Origin: Methanoregula sp.
Lineage (GTDB): Archaea; Halobacteriota; Methanomicrobia; Methanomicrobiales; Methanospirillaceae
Direction of reading: 5' to 3'
DNA: 64,000 bases
Assembly (NCBI GenBank): GCA_030694985.1
Contig: JAUYTV010000037.1
Location: forward strand, 124,001-188,000
Shown here: in pieces, positions 49,151-60,122 of the stretch
How positions within the stretch are numbered: position 1 is the stretch's first letter
Layout: the number at the start of each line of letters is the position of its first letter
Translations under genes and position numbers: made by a program
Notes under the pieces: model-generated
The model's input: only the letters and a program-made list of their open reading frames with translations
The model's database searches: none
What the model was told of the DNA's origin: nothing

Positions 49151-50284
49151 TCAGGCAATCTCTGCCATACCCCGACAGCAGACAAATACTGCTACTGCTT
49201 CTGGTACAGTATTGATGCCTTTTTGGAGCTCATAAGTACTTCCGAGCATCGGCATCTTAAGCGCAATGCGACAATCAACCTTCACATCCCGCGTGCCAAA
49301 GATGACCGCATCCGTGAGCGGGTCGAAATCATGCAGCTCGCGGAGTTCCAGCGGCTGTACCCGCATCCCGCTCCCTCCGTGCAGAGATGTGGGCAGGCGG
49401 ATTAACCGTTTTGTATCCGTAGTAACGGGTTCATCGGCAAGCGCTGCACGGGCGAGCAGGCGTTTTTTAAACTCGCCCTCCTGCTGGGCGATGACTACCG
49501 ACAGGACACGGCTGGTTTTTATGATACCCGGAGAGGGATTCCTGGCTATGTCAGCAAGAATCTCTTCACGGTTTTTCAAAAATGTGAGGGCTGAATCTTT
49601 TCCAATGCCTTCCATACCGGTGAGATGGTTCATGGCTTCTTGTTCGGGCATTGTACCTACCCATTGGAGGTAGCCGGTCAGTGCCTCCCGGTAACGGTTC
49701 GGCCAGCCGGGGTTCTGTGTTTTTTTCCCGGTCAGCATGGCCGCAGGATCGATACCAATCGCGCAGACATAATCGATTAGCTCCCGTCGCTCGGCACTTC
49801 CCCAGCCACGGAACGCAAGATCCCGTACATGGACATGGTAACCCCGTCCTCCCGAAAAGACCAGCTCAATGGTCTTTGGATCCATGCCAAACTCATCGAG
49901 CAGCATCGCGAGGAGCTTTTCAGTTTCCTCTTTTACCCGGGCAAGCATCTGGTCATAGGGGCCGCGAACGATATGGTCTGCATCGAGATCGAAGATCAGG
50001 TCCGCCCCGCACCAGCCCTTCTCTGCCATGGTGCCGGCATCCGGTCTCTCGTAATATGCAGTCGAGTAATAGGTGTGCTGTGGAACGAGGTTTTTGAGGT
50101 ACTCAAAGAGTTCGTCCCTACCCGAGAACCCTACGTGTCGTCGCATGCGCATCTCTGTTGCACCGGGATTGAAGAGCACAAAACCCCATTCGCGCTGCTC
50201 AAGGGCCGGGGGTGCAACGAGCACGGTCTTTTTGTAATAATCCGTAAACCGCTGCCGGATAAATGCAGTTGTCGCCGGGTTCAT
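49151..50284 (-). CDS. priS: DNA primase small subunit PriS
   Basis: DLIFDLDADHI, FSGGRGYHVHVRD, RLPTSLHGGSGMR. Confidence 0.95.
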   Translation of the reverse strand: MNPATTAFIRQRFTDYYKKTVLVAPPALEQREWGFVLFNPGATEMRMRRHVGFSGRDELFEYLKNLVPQHTYYSTAYYERPDAGTMAEKGWCGADLIFDLDADHIVRGPYDQMLARVKEETEKLLAMLLDEFGMDPKTIELVFSGGRGYHVHVRDLAFRGWGSAERRELIDYVCAIGIDPAAMLTGKKTQNPGWPNRYREALTGYLQWVGTMPEQEAMNHLTGMEGIGKDSALTFLKNREEILADIARNPSPGIIKTSRVLSVVIAQQEGEFKKRLLARAALADEPVTTDTKRLIRLPTSLHGGSGMRVQPLELRELHDFDPLTDAVIFGTRDVKVDCRIALKMPMLGSTYELQKGINTVPEAVAVFVCCRGMAEIA

Positions 50285-51858
50285 GGCATCTCCTTAACCA
50301 TATATGGTCCCGCACGTTCATAGCCCTGCCTCCTGTAATACGGGCGCACACCCATGCCGCTCATGACTGCGAGGCGGGAGAATCCGGCCTCTTTGGTAAT
50401 CTCTTCTGCCCGTGCCAGCAGTACCCGCCCATAATTGCGGTGCTGCCACTCCTCCGGTTCAGCATCCCTGCCTACAGGAACAAGACTGCCGTACACGTGG
50501 AGTTCACGCATAAGTGCGGCATTCTCCAGCTCGAAACGGTAAACCATCGAAGGGAAGCGCAGACGGGTAAACCCGATGAGTGAGTCATTGGAAACTGCGG
50601 AGATGAAATGCTCTGTCCCGCCGCAGCACTCGTACTTTTTCATCGTGATCTCTGGTTCAGCAAGCGAGGGGAGACGTCCAATCTCCCGGCAGCGGATGCA
50701 GCGACATTTCCTTTTTGTATCTTTCAGCCGGTTCTGGGCAAGCTGCCGGAAGTTGGAATGCCTTGAGCCGGCAACGATCAGCTTGGCCGGAATATCGCGC
50801 TGGATCCGCTGGAGCCGGACAAATTCCGGAATCCGGGATTTTGCATAAGCGATGAGTTCGATCAGTTCATCTTCCGGGTACGGGGCATAGATCCCCTGCT
50901 GCCAGTGCTTCTCGATCTCTGAGCCCGGTGTGACAAGCGTGGGATAGATCTTGAGGAAATCCGGCATGAACCGGGAATCCGTAAAGATCGTATCAAACAT
51001 GTTTTTGTCGGACTCTATTGTGGATGTGGGAAGATTGGGCATCATGTGGAACCCGACTTTAAGCCCGGCATCGCGGAGCAGGGTGTTTGCCGCTACGGTG
51101 TCTTCAACCGTGCATCCGCGCCGGTTGTAGGTTAGAATTGCATTGTCCACATGCTGAACACCTAGTTCTACTTTTGTTACGCCGAGGTTAAGCATCCGGT
51201 CAATATGCTCGCGCCTGCACCAGTCCGGCCGGGTTTCAAACGTGATCGCAACACAGCGGACCGCAGCCCGCTCGTTATCATTCTCTACGGATACGACATC
51301 AGGGGGTTCTGGGGCCGGAGTGCCCCCCGGGTAGGTGTTCATCGATTCAATGCAGCGTGAGACAAACTGCTCCTGGTACTCGGGAGGGCGGGCAGTCATG
51401 GTTCCGCCCATGACAATCAGTTCCACCTTGTCCACCCGGTGACCGAGAAGTTCAAACTGTTCGAGCCGGGCATGCACCTGCATAAACGGATCATAGTTGT
51501 GTTCACGTGCCCGGAGGGCTGCCGGTTCTTCTCCTGTGTAACTCTGGGGCGACTGGTACGGGTGCTCAGGCCCTCCGGGGCAGGGCAGGCATTTGCCATG
51601 CGGACATGGTGATGGTGAAGTCATCACCGCAACCGGTGCAACACCTGAGAGGGTACGGGTGGGTTTAACGAGAAGGATTTTCCGCAGAATCTTCTTCTCC
51701 TCCGGTAATGCAGCGGCAAGAATCGCAGAGTTTTTTGGCACTGCGGACAGCCGGTACTTCTTGCAGATGTCGATCTTTACTGCAACGATTGCATCATCAC
51801 CGGGGGTTAAGGTGAGGATGCGGGAGATCATCTCCCGAAATGCCAGCGCCTCATCCAT
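50281..51858 (-). CDS. elp3: Elp3-family tRNA-modifying radical SAM/acetyltransferase
   Basis: CPHGKCLPCPGGPEHPYQSPQSYTGEEPAALRA; C-terminal GNAT RNYGRVLLARAEEI. Confidence 0.95.
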   Translation of the reverse strand: MDEALAFREMISRILTLTPGDDAIVAVKIDICKKYRLSAVPKNSAILAAALPEEKKILRKILLVKPTRTLSGVAPVAVMTSPSPCPHGKCLPCPGGPEHPYQSPQSYTGEEPAALRAREHNYDPFMQVHARLEQFELLGHRVDKVELIVMGGTMTARPPEYQEQFVSRCIESMNTYPGGTPAPEPPDVVSVENDNERAAVRCVAITFETRPDWCRREHIDRMLNLGVTKVELGVQHVDNAILTYNRRGCTVEDTVAANTLLRDAGLKVGFHMMPNLPTSTIESDKNMFDTIFTDSRFMPDFLKIYPTLVTPGSEIEKHWQQGIYAPYPEDELIELIAYAKSRIPEFVRLQRIQRDIPAKLIVAGSRHSNFRQLAQNRLKDTKRKCRCIRCREIGRLPSLAEPEITMKKYECCGGTEHFISAVSNDSLIGFTRLRFPSMVYRFELENAALMRELHVYGSLVPVGRDAEPEEWQHRNYGRVLLARAEEITKEAGFSRLAVMSGMGVRPYYRRQGYERAGPYMVKEMP

Positions 51859-51863
51859 AAGAT

Positions 51864-52130
51864 TTAATGTTCTGCTGCAACTTTTTGCGATGCAGTCTCT
51901 GAAGAATAGTTCAATACAGGCAATGGTTTGCCGTGGATATGGGAAACAATCTCATCTCCCAGCGTGAGGAGAGCATCTTTGTGGGCTTTTTTATCTTTAT
52001 GAATATGAACAGGAGAAATTTCCAGCGAGGCATAACGTTCTGTCTGAATTTCCTCGTTGGTGACGCCTTCGTAGTACTTCTTGATGTGAATCATCAGCAT
52101 ATGTAAATGTAGCAACTCTTCTTTTTGCAC
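51864..52130 (-). CDS. UPF0058-family protein
   Basis: MQKEELLHLHMLMIHIKKYYEGVTNEEIQTERYASLEISPVHIHKDKKAHKDALLTLG. Confidence 0.85.
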   Translation of the reverse strand: MQKEELLHLHMLMIHIKKYYEGVTNEEIQTERYASLEISPVHIHKDKKAHKDALLTLGDEIVSHIHGKPLPVLNYSSETASQKVAAEH

Positions 52131-52179
52131 ACTATCACCTTCTCCAGAAAGTTAGTATTTTTTAGACTACACATATAGC

Positions 52180-53070
52180 TTGCTGGTGACATTTATATCT
52201 GGAAAGCTGCGGCACGTAGGATCGCTAATTTCGCTCGCAATTGGGGATGCATTGGGTGCGCCATTGGAAGGATCTCTGCAATCTGAAGCGTGGGTGACAG
52301 AAATGCGTCCCGGTGGGCGCCATTTCCGGAAAAAGGGTGCGATCACAGACGACACCCTGCAAGCCATGGCAGTTGCAGAATCGCTCGCTTATTGCAAGGA
52401 ATTCAACCAAAAAGACCTTATATCTCGGTTATTTTCCGGGTACGAAAAACGCCCGGAATGGTACGGTCCCACATCTTCATTATTTTTTGATCTGGTAAAA
52501 AACGGGACCCTGCCGCACCATGCCGCATGGCTTGTGCACCAGCGTCGTGGGGGCAGCCGGACAAATGGGTGTGTGATGCGTGGGTTCCCGTTAGGGATCT
52601 TCTATCCCGCCCCGGAAGTTTATGCAATAAGTCTGGCCTGCTCGCGGCTCACGCACTATGATCCGGTTGGCGGTCACTGCTCAGCGTTCCTGAACGTGAT
52701 GGTGAGCGATATGGTCAGGGGGATGTCCCGGTCGCGGGCATTCAGGCATGCACGATCGCTCTGCACTGATCCGGAAGTACATGCCGTGCTGGGAAATTAT
52801 CCGGGGCATGCCCCGAACCCATCGCTGGACGCGGTGCTCTGCTCCCATGCAGCCCTGTCCTGCTTTATGAATGCCCGCACACTTAAAGGAGCGATCCTGT
52901 CTGCGATCAATCTTGGGGGGGATGCAGATACGGTGGGGGCGTGTTGTGGTGCACTGGCGGGGGCGTACTGGGGTATGGATGCGATTCCAAAAAGGTGGTG
53001 TGCTGATTTGGAGAATTATGATGAACTGGTCCGGTTTGCGGATCAGCTCTGGCAGTTTGCAGAACAATAA
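52180..53070 (+). CDS. ADP-ribosylglycohydrolase family protein
   Basis: SLAIGDALGAPLEGS, ITDDTLQAMAVAESL, NLGGDADTVGACCGALAGAYWG; start uncertain. Confidence 0.93.
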   Translation: MLVTFISGKLRHVGSLISLAIGDALGAPLEGSLQSEAWVTEMRPGGRHFRKKGAITDDTLQAMAVAESLAYCKEFNQKDLISRLFSGYEKRPEWYGPTSSLFFDLVKNGTLPHHAAWLVHQRRGGSRTNGCVMRGFPLGIFYPAPEVYAISLACSRLTHYDPVGGHCSAFLNVMVSDMVRGMSRSRAFRHARSLCTDPEVHAVLGNYPGHAPNPSLDAVLCSHAALSCFMNARTLKGAILSAINLGGDADTVGACCGALAGAYWGMDAIPKRWCADLENYDELVRFADQLWQFAEQ

Positions 53071-53085
53071 TCATGGTTTGTGGAA

Positions 53086-53532
53086 TTATGCCGGTCGTAT
53101 CTCAACCAGCTTCAGCGCCCGCCCCTTATCGCAGATGTCAGGAGCATTTCCCAGCACATCAATAACAATATACTTCTCCCCTTCATTTACACCATCAGGA
53201 CGACAGAGCTGGTAACTCCGGCAGTCACCCTTGTTGCAGGAGAGTTCGGGTTTTATCTTTGAGTTGATGATCGCCATATCTGCATTTATAAGGGCAGTTA
53301 TTGGCGCTTCCATCACCTCGACTGCGGTTGCGCCGTTTAAGTGCACCGCACAATCATGATGGGTGGTCCGGACCGTAACAATGCGGTACTTCCTTCCCTT
53401 CTGGAGATTATGACACGCCTTTTTTACCTTGCAGGTATCGCATTCAGCAACTTCACCCTCATAGATGAACTCAACATTAGGCTTTGCAAGAACGGTTCCC
53501 ATGAGCGTTACCTTCGTTTTTGTCTCTGTCAT
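53086..53532 (-). CDS. UPF0179-family protein
   Basis: MTETKTKVTLMGTVLAKPNVEFIYEGEVAECDTCKVKKACHNLQKGRKYRIV. Confidence 0.88.
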   Translation of the reverse strand: MTETKTKVTLMGTVLAKPNVEFIYEGEVAECDTCKVKKACHNLQKGRKYRIVTVRTTHHDCAVHLNGATAVEVMEAPITALINADMAIINSKIKPELSCNKGDCRSYQLCRPDGVNEGEKYIVIDVLGNAPDICDKGRALKLVEIRPA

Positions 53533-53539
53533 AAGCCAC

Positions 53540-54619
53540 TTACTCCTTATAGAGCATCTGCACGAGTTTTTCTGCGGATTCACGCGTGAGACCCATATCG
53601 AATATTGTAAAGCGCTCGGGACGGATAGTCTTTGCCATTAATAATGCTTCGACTGCAACCGAATCATCAATCCCGAGATCGGCCGGCGTTGTTGGCGCAC
53701 CGATATTCTTTAACGAAGTCCTTATCGCCTGCCAGTCGCCGCCATGCAGGTACATGGAAATAATCGTGCCAATCCCGCAGCTCTCTCCGTGCAGCGCCTT
53801 TCCTGGTGCAAGGTTATCGAGCGCGTGGGAGAACTTGTGCTCTCCGCCACTTGCCGGGCGCGATGAGCCGGCAATACTCATCGCAACCCCGCTGGACACG
53901 AGCGCTTTTATCACAATCCATGCAGACTGCTCCTGGTGAGGTTTGATCAGGTGAGCGTCTTTGACCAGGATCTCAGCAGTCATCTTCGAGAGTGTGATCG
54001 CATATTCGCTCATTGGCTCGCCTTTCACCCGGTGGGCAAGCTCCCAGTCAAGGATTGCAGTGTAATTCGAGATTACATCCGCACATCCTGCGGCAAGCAG
54101 CCGGTGCGGGGCAGATGCAATGATCCCAGTGTCTGCAACAATTGCCATGGGAGGCTGTGCTTCTAACGAGGCGTGCCCCTCAATTGTTGGTACTGATGCG
54201 CGGGCAGAGGCAATACCGTCATGGGATGCAGCAGTCGGGATGCTGATGAACGGGCGGTCGATATTATATGACACGATCTTTGCGGTATCGATCACCCGCC
54301 CTCCGCCGACACCGATTAAGAAATCCACACCTGCTGCCGCATGCTCTGCGTCTTTGATAATCGCAAGATTGATCTCTTCTGCAAGGAAGGTGGCAACCTC
54401 GTAATCCTTGTCAAGAATCTGCTTAACCCGGCTGCCTGCCAGTTTCATTGTGCTTTTCCCTGAGACCAGAAGCGCTGATGCACCCAGCTTGAGATCCTCG
54501 CAGACTGCCGGGAGCTGTCCGAGCACATCATGACCTATCACCACGTCTCTTGGTAGCTGCATCCACTTGGACTTGTCAAAGACTTTTGGTTTGAGTAATT
54601 TTATTGCATCTGCGCTCAT
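53540..54619 (-). CDS. egsA: sn-glycerol-1-phosphate dehydrogenase
   Basis: DFLIGVGGGRVIDTAKIVSYNIDRPFISIPTAASHDGIASARAS. Confidence 0.96.
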   Translation of the reverse strand: MSADAIKLLKPKVFDKSKWMQLPRDVVIGHDVLGQLPAVCEDLKLGASALLVSGKSTMKLAGSRVKQILDKDYEVATFLAEEINLAIIKDAEHAAAGVDFLIGVGGGRVIDTAKIVSYNIDRPFISIPTAASHDGIASARASVPTIEGHASLEAQPPMAIVADTGIIASAPHRLLAAGCADVISNYTAILDWELAHRVKGEPMSEYAITLSKMTAEILVKDAHLIKPHQEQSAWIVIKALVSSGVAMSIAGSSRPASGGEHKFSHALDNLAPGKALHGESCGIGTIISMYLHGGDWQAIRTSLKNIGAPTTPADLGIDDSVAVEALLMAKTIRPERFTIFDMGLTRESAEKLVQMLYKE

Positions 54620-54631
54620 TCTAGATCATGG

Positions 54632-55498
54632 ATGATTAGTGATTTCATACACAAATATTACATTGATCCCATCCGGATGGGACAACCATACAATATCGTT
54701 GATACCCTCACCTATGCGATTATCCTTGTTTTAGGGGTTTATCTGCTCTACCGCTGGATGTCACAGTCTGACTGGCTTTCAGATATCGGTTTTAAGATTG
54801 ACGCCTCTTTTATCCTTGCCACTCTTCCCTATGTCATACTGGGAGGTGTCCTTAGGGTTGTTCAGGACACCGGGATGTTAACGGGTGATTTCCAGTTCCT
54901 GCTCGTAACCCCGCTCATCTACTTTGTGCTCTTTTTTTTCACAATCGCGATGTTGTTCCTCTCCAGGTTCCTCACCCTCCAGGGACTGACAAAAAATTTT
55001 CTTACGTTTTATGCGTTTGCCGGAATCATGGCAGTATTTGTTGTCTCCCTTGTGCTGTTGGCATGGGGCATTAATCACACCCATATCGATCTCTTCATCC
55101 TGGCTGTCATCCCCTTAATGGCACTCACGACAACAGTGCTGGTCTGGGCGTTTATGCGCTACGGGTTGGGGTGGGCGTACGTAACCGATCCGCTCTACAT
55201 CACCCTCCTCTTTGGCCAGTTGTTAGATGCAAGCGCAACAAGTTATGGCATTGACCTGCACCCATCAATACGGTATGTTGAACAACACGTAGTGGGTTCC
55301 GTTCTCATAGACCTGACGGGCACCGCATTTGTGATGTTTCCCTTAAAACTGTTAGTCCTGTTCCCGGCAATTTATATAATGCAGCTCTACCGGAAGGAAG
55401 CAAACCCGGCATTCTGGCATCTCGTACTGCTGGCAATGATCGTTGTCGGATTTGCACCGGGAATCCGTGACATGGTACGGATGGTCCTGTATGTCTAA
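54632..55498 (+). CDS. DUF63-family membrane protein
   Basis: FIHKYYIDPIRMGQPYNIVDTLTYAIILVLGVYLLYR, multi-TM, LLFGQLLDASATSYGIDLH. Confidence 0.9.
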   Translation: MISDFIHKYYIDPIRMGQPYNIVDTLTYAIILVLGVYLLYRWMSQSDWLSDIGFKIDASFILATLPYVILGGVLRVVQDTGMLTGDFQFLLVTPLIYFVLFFFTIAMLFLSRFLTLQGLTKNFLTFYAFAGIMAVFVVSLVLLAWGINHTHIDLFILAVIPLMALTTTVLVWAFMRYGLGWAYVTDPLYITLLFGQLLDASATSYGIDLHPSIRYVEQHVVGSVLIDLTGTAFVMFPLKLLVLFPAIYIMQLYRKEANPAFWHLVLLAMIVVGFAPGIRDMVRMVLYV

Positions 55499-56057
55499 AT
55501 CCCCACTCACCAATGCGATCATCATCACCTTCCTTCTTTTTTTTGCAACGCTCACGGTCGGGTGGGTTGGCACCACGCACAACCCTGCGATTGGAGAAAA
55601 CTTAATGGAACTCTTTGAAAAAGAAGTAGCCGGCCAGATTAATGTAAACAAACCTATTGATATGTGCGTCAAGCTCTTCATCAACAACTTTGAAGTCTGC
55701 ATCCTGCTCTTTTTAGGAGGGGCGTCCTTTGGCATCTTAACGATATTCATCATGAGCTTAAACGGGATCGTGATTGGCGCAATCATGGAGATCATACACA
55801 CGGATCATTCCTGGACATTCATTGCTGCAGCTCTCCTCCCGCATGGCATCTTTGAGATCCCGGCCTTCATCCTCGCCGGGGCTTTGGGTATCCTGCTCGC
55901 CCAGTCGCTCACTGCAGAATGGTACGGCGGGGCAGATACCTCAGCAGAAGCACAGAAACTGGCCCGGATATTCTTACTCTATGTCCTCCCACTGGTGGTG
56001 GTTGCCGCATGTGTCGAGGCTTTTATTACGCCAATTATCATACAATTAGTAGCTTAA
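55491..56057 (+). CDS. Stage II sporulation protein M (SpoIIM)-like membrane protein
   Basis: NNFEVCILLFLGGASFGILTIFIMSLNGIVIGAI, ALLPHGIFEIPAFILAGALG. Confidence 0.9.
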   Translation: MSKSPLTNAIIITFLLFFATLTVGWVGTTHNPAIGENLMELFEKEVAGQINVNKPIDMCVKLFINNFEVCILLFLGGASFGILTIFIMSLNGIVIGAIMEIIHTDHSWTFIAAALLPHGIFEIPAFILAGALGILLAQSLTAEWYGGADTSAEAQKLARIFLLYVLPLVVVAACVEAFITPIIIQLVA

Positions 56058-56072
56058 AAAAGGATCATTATC

Positions 56073-57509
56073 ATGGACGACGACACCGGCACCCTGCCGC
56101 AAAAAGGGGATTTTTCTGCATGGTATAATGATATCCTGTGGCGGGCAGAGATCATGGATGTCCGCTACCCGGTCAAGGGACTGTATGTCTGGTACCCGTA
56201 CGGGTTTGCGATCAGAAAGCACGTATACGCCCAGCTGCGCAACCTGCTCGACCGGGATCATGAAGAGACACTCTTTCCCCTGCTCATCCCTGAACAGGAG
56301 TTCATGAAAGAGGCCGAGCACATCAAGGGATTTGAAGACGAGGTCTACTGGGTTACGCATGGGGGCAGAACCCCGCTCGAGGTCAAGCTTGCGCTCCGCC
56401 CGACAAGTGAGACTGCGATCTACCCGATGTATGCCCTATGGCTCCGCTCGCATGCGGATCTCCCGATGAAATACTACCAGATCGTAAACACTTTCCGGTA
56501 CGAGACCAAACAGACCCGCCCGCTGATTCGCCTCCGCGAGATCACCTCGTTCATGGAGTCGCACACCGTGCATGCAACATGGGATGAGGCAGAAGCGCAG
56601 GTGGAATACGAGCTCGCTCTCACATGCGAATTCTACGATGCCTTCTGCATTCCCATCATCATCTCAAAGCGCCCCGACTGGGACAAGTTCCCCGGCGCAG
56701 ACTACACGATGGCAGTCGATGCGATCATGCCCAATGGAAAGACGCTCCAGATCGGCACCGTCCATCATCTCGGCGAACACTTCTCAAAAACATTCTCCAT
56801 CACCTTTGAGGACAAGAACGGCGAGCATAAATATGCAAGCCAGACCTGTTACGGCATTTCGGAGCGGTGCATTGCCGCTCTCATCAGCATGCATGGCGAT
56901 GACAAAGGACTCATCCTTCCCCCCATATCAGCCCCACTCCAGGCCGTCATTGTTCCGATCACGATTGGAAAGCGCCATGAAGATGTGCTCGCAGCAGCAG
57001 AGAAACTAAAAACTGATCTGACCGCTGCCGGCTTCCGGGTGAAGATCGATACCCGCGATATGCGACCCGGTGCAAAGTATTACTGGTGGGAACTCCGTGG
57101 CGTTCCGCTCCGGCTTGAGCTCGGGCCGAGAGATTTAGACGCAGGCAAGGTCATGGCAGTCAGGCGGACCGGGGAAAAGACCCAGATCGAACTTGCATCC
57201 GTGACAGATGAAGTCACACGGGTGCTTAGAGAGATCACCGGAGCGATCCGCGCCCGGGCCGAAGAACATACGAAATCCCATCTCTGCACCGTTGCCTCCA
57301 TGGATGCACTGGATGCAGCGCTAAATGAGGAGAAAGTGGCAGTGGTCTCATGGTGCCAGCAAAAGGGATGCGCTGATGTGATCGAAGAGAAGACCAATGC
57401 AAGTATCCTTGGAACCAATGCCCGTTCGCAGTATGTATCCGAAACACAAGGCGCCTGCATTGTCTGCGGCAAGCCGGGTAAGGCAACGCTGGTGGGCAGG
57501 ACGTATTAA
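56073..57509 (+). CDS. proS: Prolyl-tRNA synthetase
   Basis: [52 protein letters not shown]. Confidence 0.97.
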   Translation: MDDDTGTLPQKGDFSAWYNDILWRAEIMDVRYPVKGLYVWYPYGFAIRKHVYAQLRNLLDRDHEETLFPLLIPEQEFMKEAEHIKGFEDEVYWVTHGGRTPLEVKLALRPTSETAIYPMYALWLRSHADLPMKYYQIVNTFRYETKQTRPLIRLREITSFMESHTVHATWDEAEAQVEYELALTCEFYDAFCIPIIISKRPDWDKFPGADYTMAVDAIMPNGKTLQIGTVHHLGEHFSKTFSITFEDKNGEHKYASQTCYGISERCIAALISMHGDDKGLILPPISAPLQAVIVPITIGKRHEDVLAAAEKLKTDLTAAGFRVKIDTRDMRPGAKYYWWELRGVPLRLELGPRDLDAGKVMAVRRTGEKTQIELASVTDEVTRVLREITGAIRARAEEHTKSHLCTVASMDALDAALNEEKVAVVSWCQQKGCADVIEEKTNASILGTNARSQYVSETQGACIVCGKPGKATLVGRTY

Positions 57510-57540
57510 ATCAGCAGGTGACAGGGCTTAACGCTTTTAT

Positions 57541-57577
57541 CCTGTGGGGCTCCTGCCACAGGACTGTCTTTTTTAAA
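57541..57577 (+). terminator. Terminator-like hairpin downstream of proS
   Basis: CCTGTGG-GGCTCCTG-CCACAGG perfect 7 bp stem followed by ACTGTCTTTTTT. Confidence 0.6.
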
Positions 57578-57732
57578 ACCAAGTTGCACAAATTTTGTGG
57601 TCGGAGGGTATTGTTCCACCGCATATACAGTCAACCGCTCCTCATGACCTTAAGGTAATAATCGACCATCAAATTTCAAAAACAAAGAACTAATACCTGT
57701 ATCTGTCTCACCCAGTACAGGAATCGTGCACC

Positions 57733-58368
57733 ATGGTAATTTCTGAACCCATCAACAAGGTGAATCTCGAACGCATTACAAACGGGATCTTTGCATTCAC
57801 GATGACACTGCTCGCAAGGGACATCGTCACACCTGAACAGTACACAAAAGCTGCGTTAATAAGCTTCGAACAATTTTCTCTCAACACTATTTCATCTATC
57901 ATTGATTTTGTGGGTGTATTCATACTTCTTGCTATGTTCTGGATGCTCTTTTTCCAGATGTTTCATCGTATGAAAACTTTCGATTACCACTTTCTCCATG
58001 TGCACATGCTTGCCCTTATGGCTATTGTTATAATCCCATTCTCCACAGCATTTAGCAATTTGAGTCAGGAACGCACCTTTGCGGACTATTTCTTCCAGAT
58101 CAATTACCTTGTGCTCGGTTTGATTCTTGTGTATTTGTGGTATTATGCGAGATCAAAACCTGCCTTGTTAGACCCCGCTCTCACCAATGCAGAGGCCACA
58201 TTCCTTTCCCACAAATACCTTGTCCCTCCTGCCGTGGCACTGGTCGGAATCCTGTTGATAATGATCAACTCAGAGCATGTAGATTTCATGATAGATATCT
58301 TGTATTTGGTGCCGTTCATTATCATAGCCATTTTTTTCAAGAGACCGTCGGGTGAACCTGCGGTCTGA
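57733..58368 (+). CDS. TMEM175/DUF1211-like membrane protein
   Basis: LERITNGIFAFTMTLLARDI at TM1; ~6 TM segments. Confidence 0.82.
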   Translation: MVISEPINKVNLERITNGIFAFTMTLLARDIVTPEQYTKAALISFEQFSLNTISSIIDFVGVFILLAMFWMLFFQMFHRMKTFDYHFLHVHMLALMAIVIIPFSTAFSNLSQERTFADYFFQINYLVLGLILVYLWYYARSKPALLDPALTNAEATFLSHKYLVPPAVALVGILLIMINSEHVDFMIDILYLVPFIIIAIFFKRPSGEPAV

Positions 58369-58708
58369 ACATACGCTTTTTTCAACAATAAAATCACGAC
58401 CGCAAATTTTGTTCTTCCTTCCTTCCGGAACAGAGTTTAAGGGGTTCTTGTGACGGATGGGTACAAAAAATGACATGATACGGTATTCCTGATCATTGCA
58501 TCTCTTGTGGTAACTGCTCTTTTAGTACCTGCTCAAGCGTAATGTAGAGGAGGAGAAAGTGTAGTAAGGGAAAGACAGGGATAGGAACAAGACCTGTTAA
58601 AGAATAAAAATGTGGCCCGTTTCATTAAGTACCTTAAATCTCCAGACGACTATCTTTTTTACCCGTTCAGAATATATACTAACAACAGAACACAACGAGG
58701 CAGCAGCA

Positions 58709-60022
58709 GTGAGCACCCGTCCAGATGACCAAGACACAACCTATCTTCCGGCGCGATACAGGCAGCAGGTCCGGATAAAAAAGCAACGCCGGATTTATAA
58801 AAAACTCCTGACAGCCGGTATTGTGATTGTATTTTTTATTTTAGCCTTTTTCCTGCTCATCGGTATTTCCCCGGTTTTTCAGTCTTTTACTCCATTGCAA
58901 AGTCCATTAACCCCCACTCCATCCACGGGTGGACAAAACCCGGCTCCTGTTGTGAATGTAACCATTTCAGTCACACCGGGTTATGTACTGGGAACGGGTA
59001 TCTCTGCTCTATCTTCAAATGACGTGCTCTCTCCTGAAAAGGCAGTATCATTCATTCGGGGGGAGTATCCTGCGGAAACTTACACGCTGAAAAACCTGAA
59101 CCTGACCGACCGGTATTCCGGTCACATGCTCTATGAGTTTACTATTCAGCCCACCGCTAGTTCATCAACAGAAACCCGTTTTGTGGTCTTTGACGATGCA
59201 GTGACAGGCGAGCCCTATACACCGGGACAGGATGACTCCCGTATCACGATGGGACAGGCACAGGATCTTGCAAGGAAAGCATTTTCCGGGATTCGATCAG
59301 ACCCGGTAAGAGTCCGGTATAGTACCAATCCTGATTCCGGCAGAACCTGGAATTTCAGGTTCGTAAAAGGTACTTCACCAATCCTTACCGGTACAATGGA
59401 TGCCGACACCGGACTGATCTCATCATTTACTCAGGCCATCCAGATATTGGGAAGGCCCGCAGAACCTGTAATCGGGCTGCCCGCCGCACAGGTAATTGCA
59501 GACCGATATATCTTTGGAAAAAACGGCCCGGTTGCGGTCAACATGAGCAAAGGTCTTTATTCCTCTCTGGGTTCTCCATCAGATCCAGTGGCCGGCCAGT
59601 ACGTGTTCATTTACAACCGGATCGTGAACAAAATTCCCTGCGAGGATGATGGTTTTATCATTGGTGTCGATTCAGTGACTGGTGAGATTACGGTTTATGA
59701 ACGGCACTGGAACGCTCCAGACAATGCCTTTTCTGTTGCTTCTGATGCGCTTGTACTGAAACGTGAAGCTACCTATGCCGTCCTTAAGCAGGCAAAGGAG
59801 ACATACCCGGAATCAGTAAACGGACCCCGTATCGTTTCTGCAGAAATTAAGTGGATGGACAAACACCCGCACGGATTTACTCCCAGGCCCGGCAGTATTC
59901 CCCTTGCATGGAAAGTAACATTCGATGATGATATCATCCGGTCAAACAGTTCTGCCAAACCTGCCATTGCCTGGGTGGATGCGCAGAGCGGTAGTATCCT
60001 TGATTTCGATTACCGTCACTGA
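58709..60022 (+). CDS. Membrane-anchored PepSY/YpeB-like protein, unknown function
   Basis: Single N-terminal TM; LSPEKAVSFIRGEYP, ITMGQAQDLARKAFSG repeat-like units; start GTG 58709 or ATG 58610. Confidence 0.65.
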   Translation: MSTRPDDQDTTYLPARYRQQVRIKKQRRIYKKLLTAGIVIVFFILAFFLLIGISPVFQSFTPLQSPLTPTPSTGGQNPAPVVNVTISVTPGYVLGTGISALSSNDVLSPEKAVSFIRGEYPAETYTLKNLNLTDRYSGHMLYEFTIQPTASSSTETRFVVFDDAVTGEPYTPGQDDSRITMGQAQDLARKAFSGIRSDPVRVRYSTNPDSGRTWNFRFVKGTSPILTGTMDADTGLISSFTQAIQILGRPAEPVIGLPAAQVIADRYIFGKNGPVAVNMSKGLYSSLGSPSDPVAGQYVFIYNRIVNKIPCEDDGFIIGVDSVTGEITVYERHWNAPDNAFSVASDALVLKREATYAVLKQAKETYPESVNGPRIVSAEIKWMDKHPHGFTPRPGSIPLAWKVTFDDDIIRSNSSAKPAIAWVDAQSGSILDFDYRH

Positions 60023-60122
60023 TCCAATAATCCTTTTACAGGAAAAACTCCTGATGCTTCTAATCGATCACAGGGTAAAAATAGTGAGTGAAAAATATTA
60101 AAAAAAAATCCCATCTTTTTTT

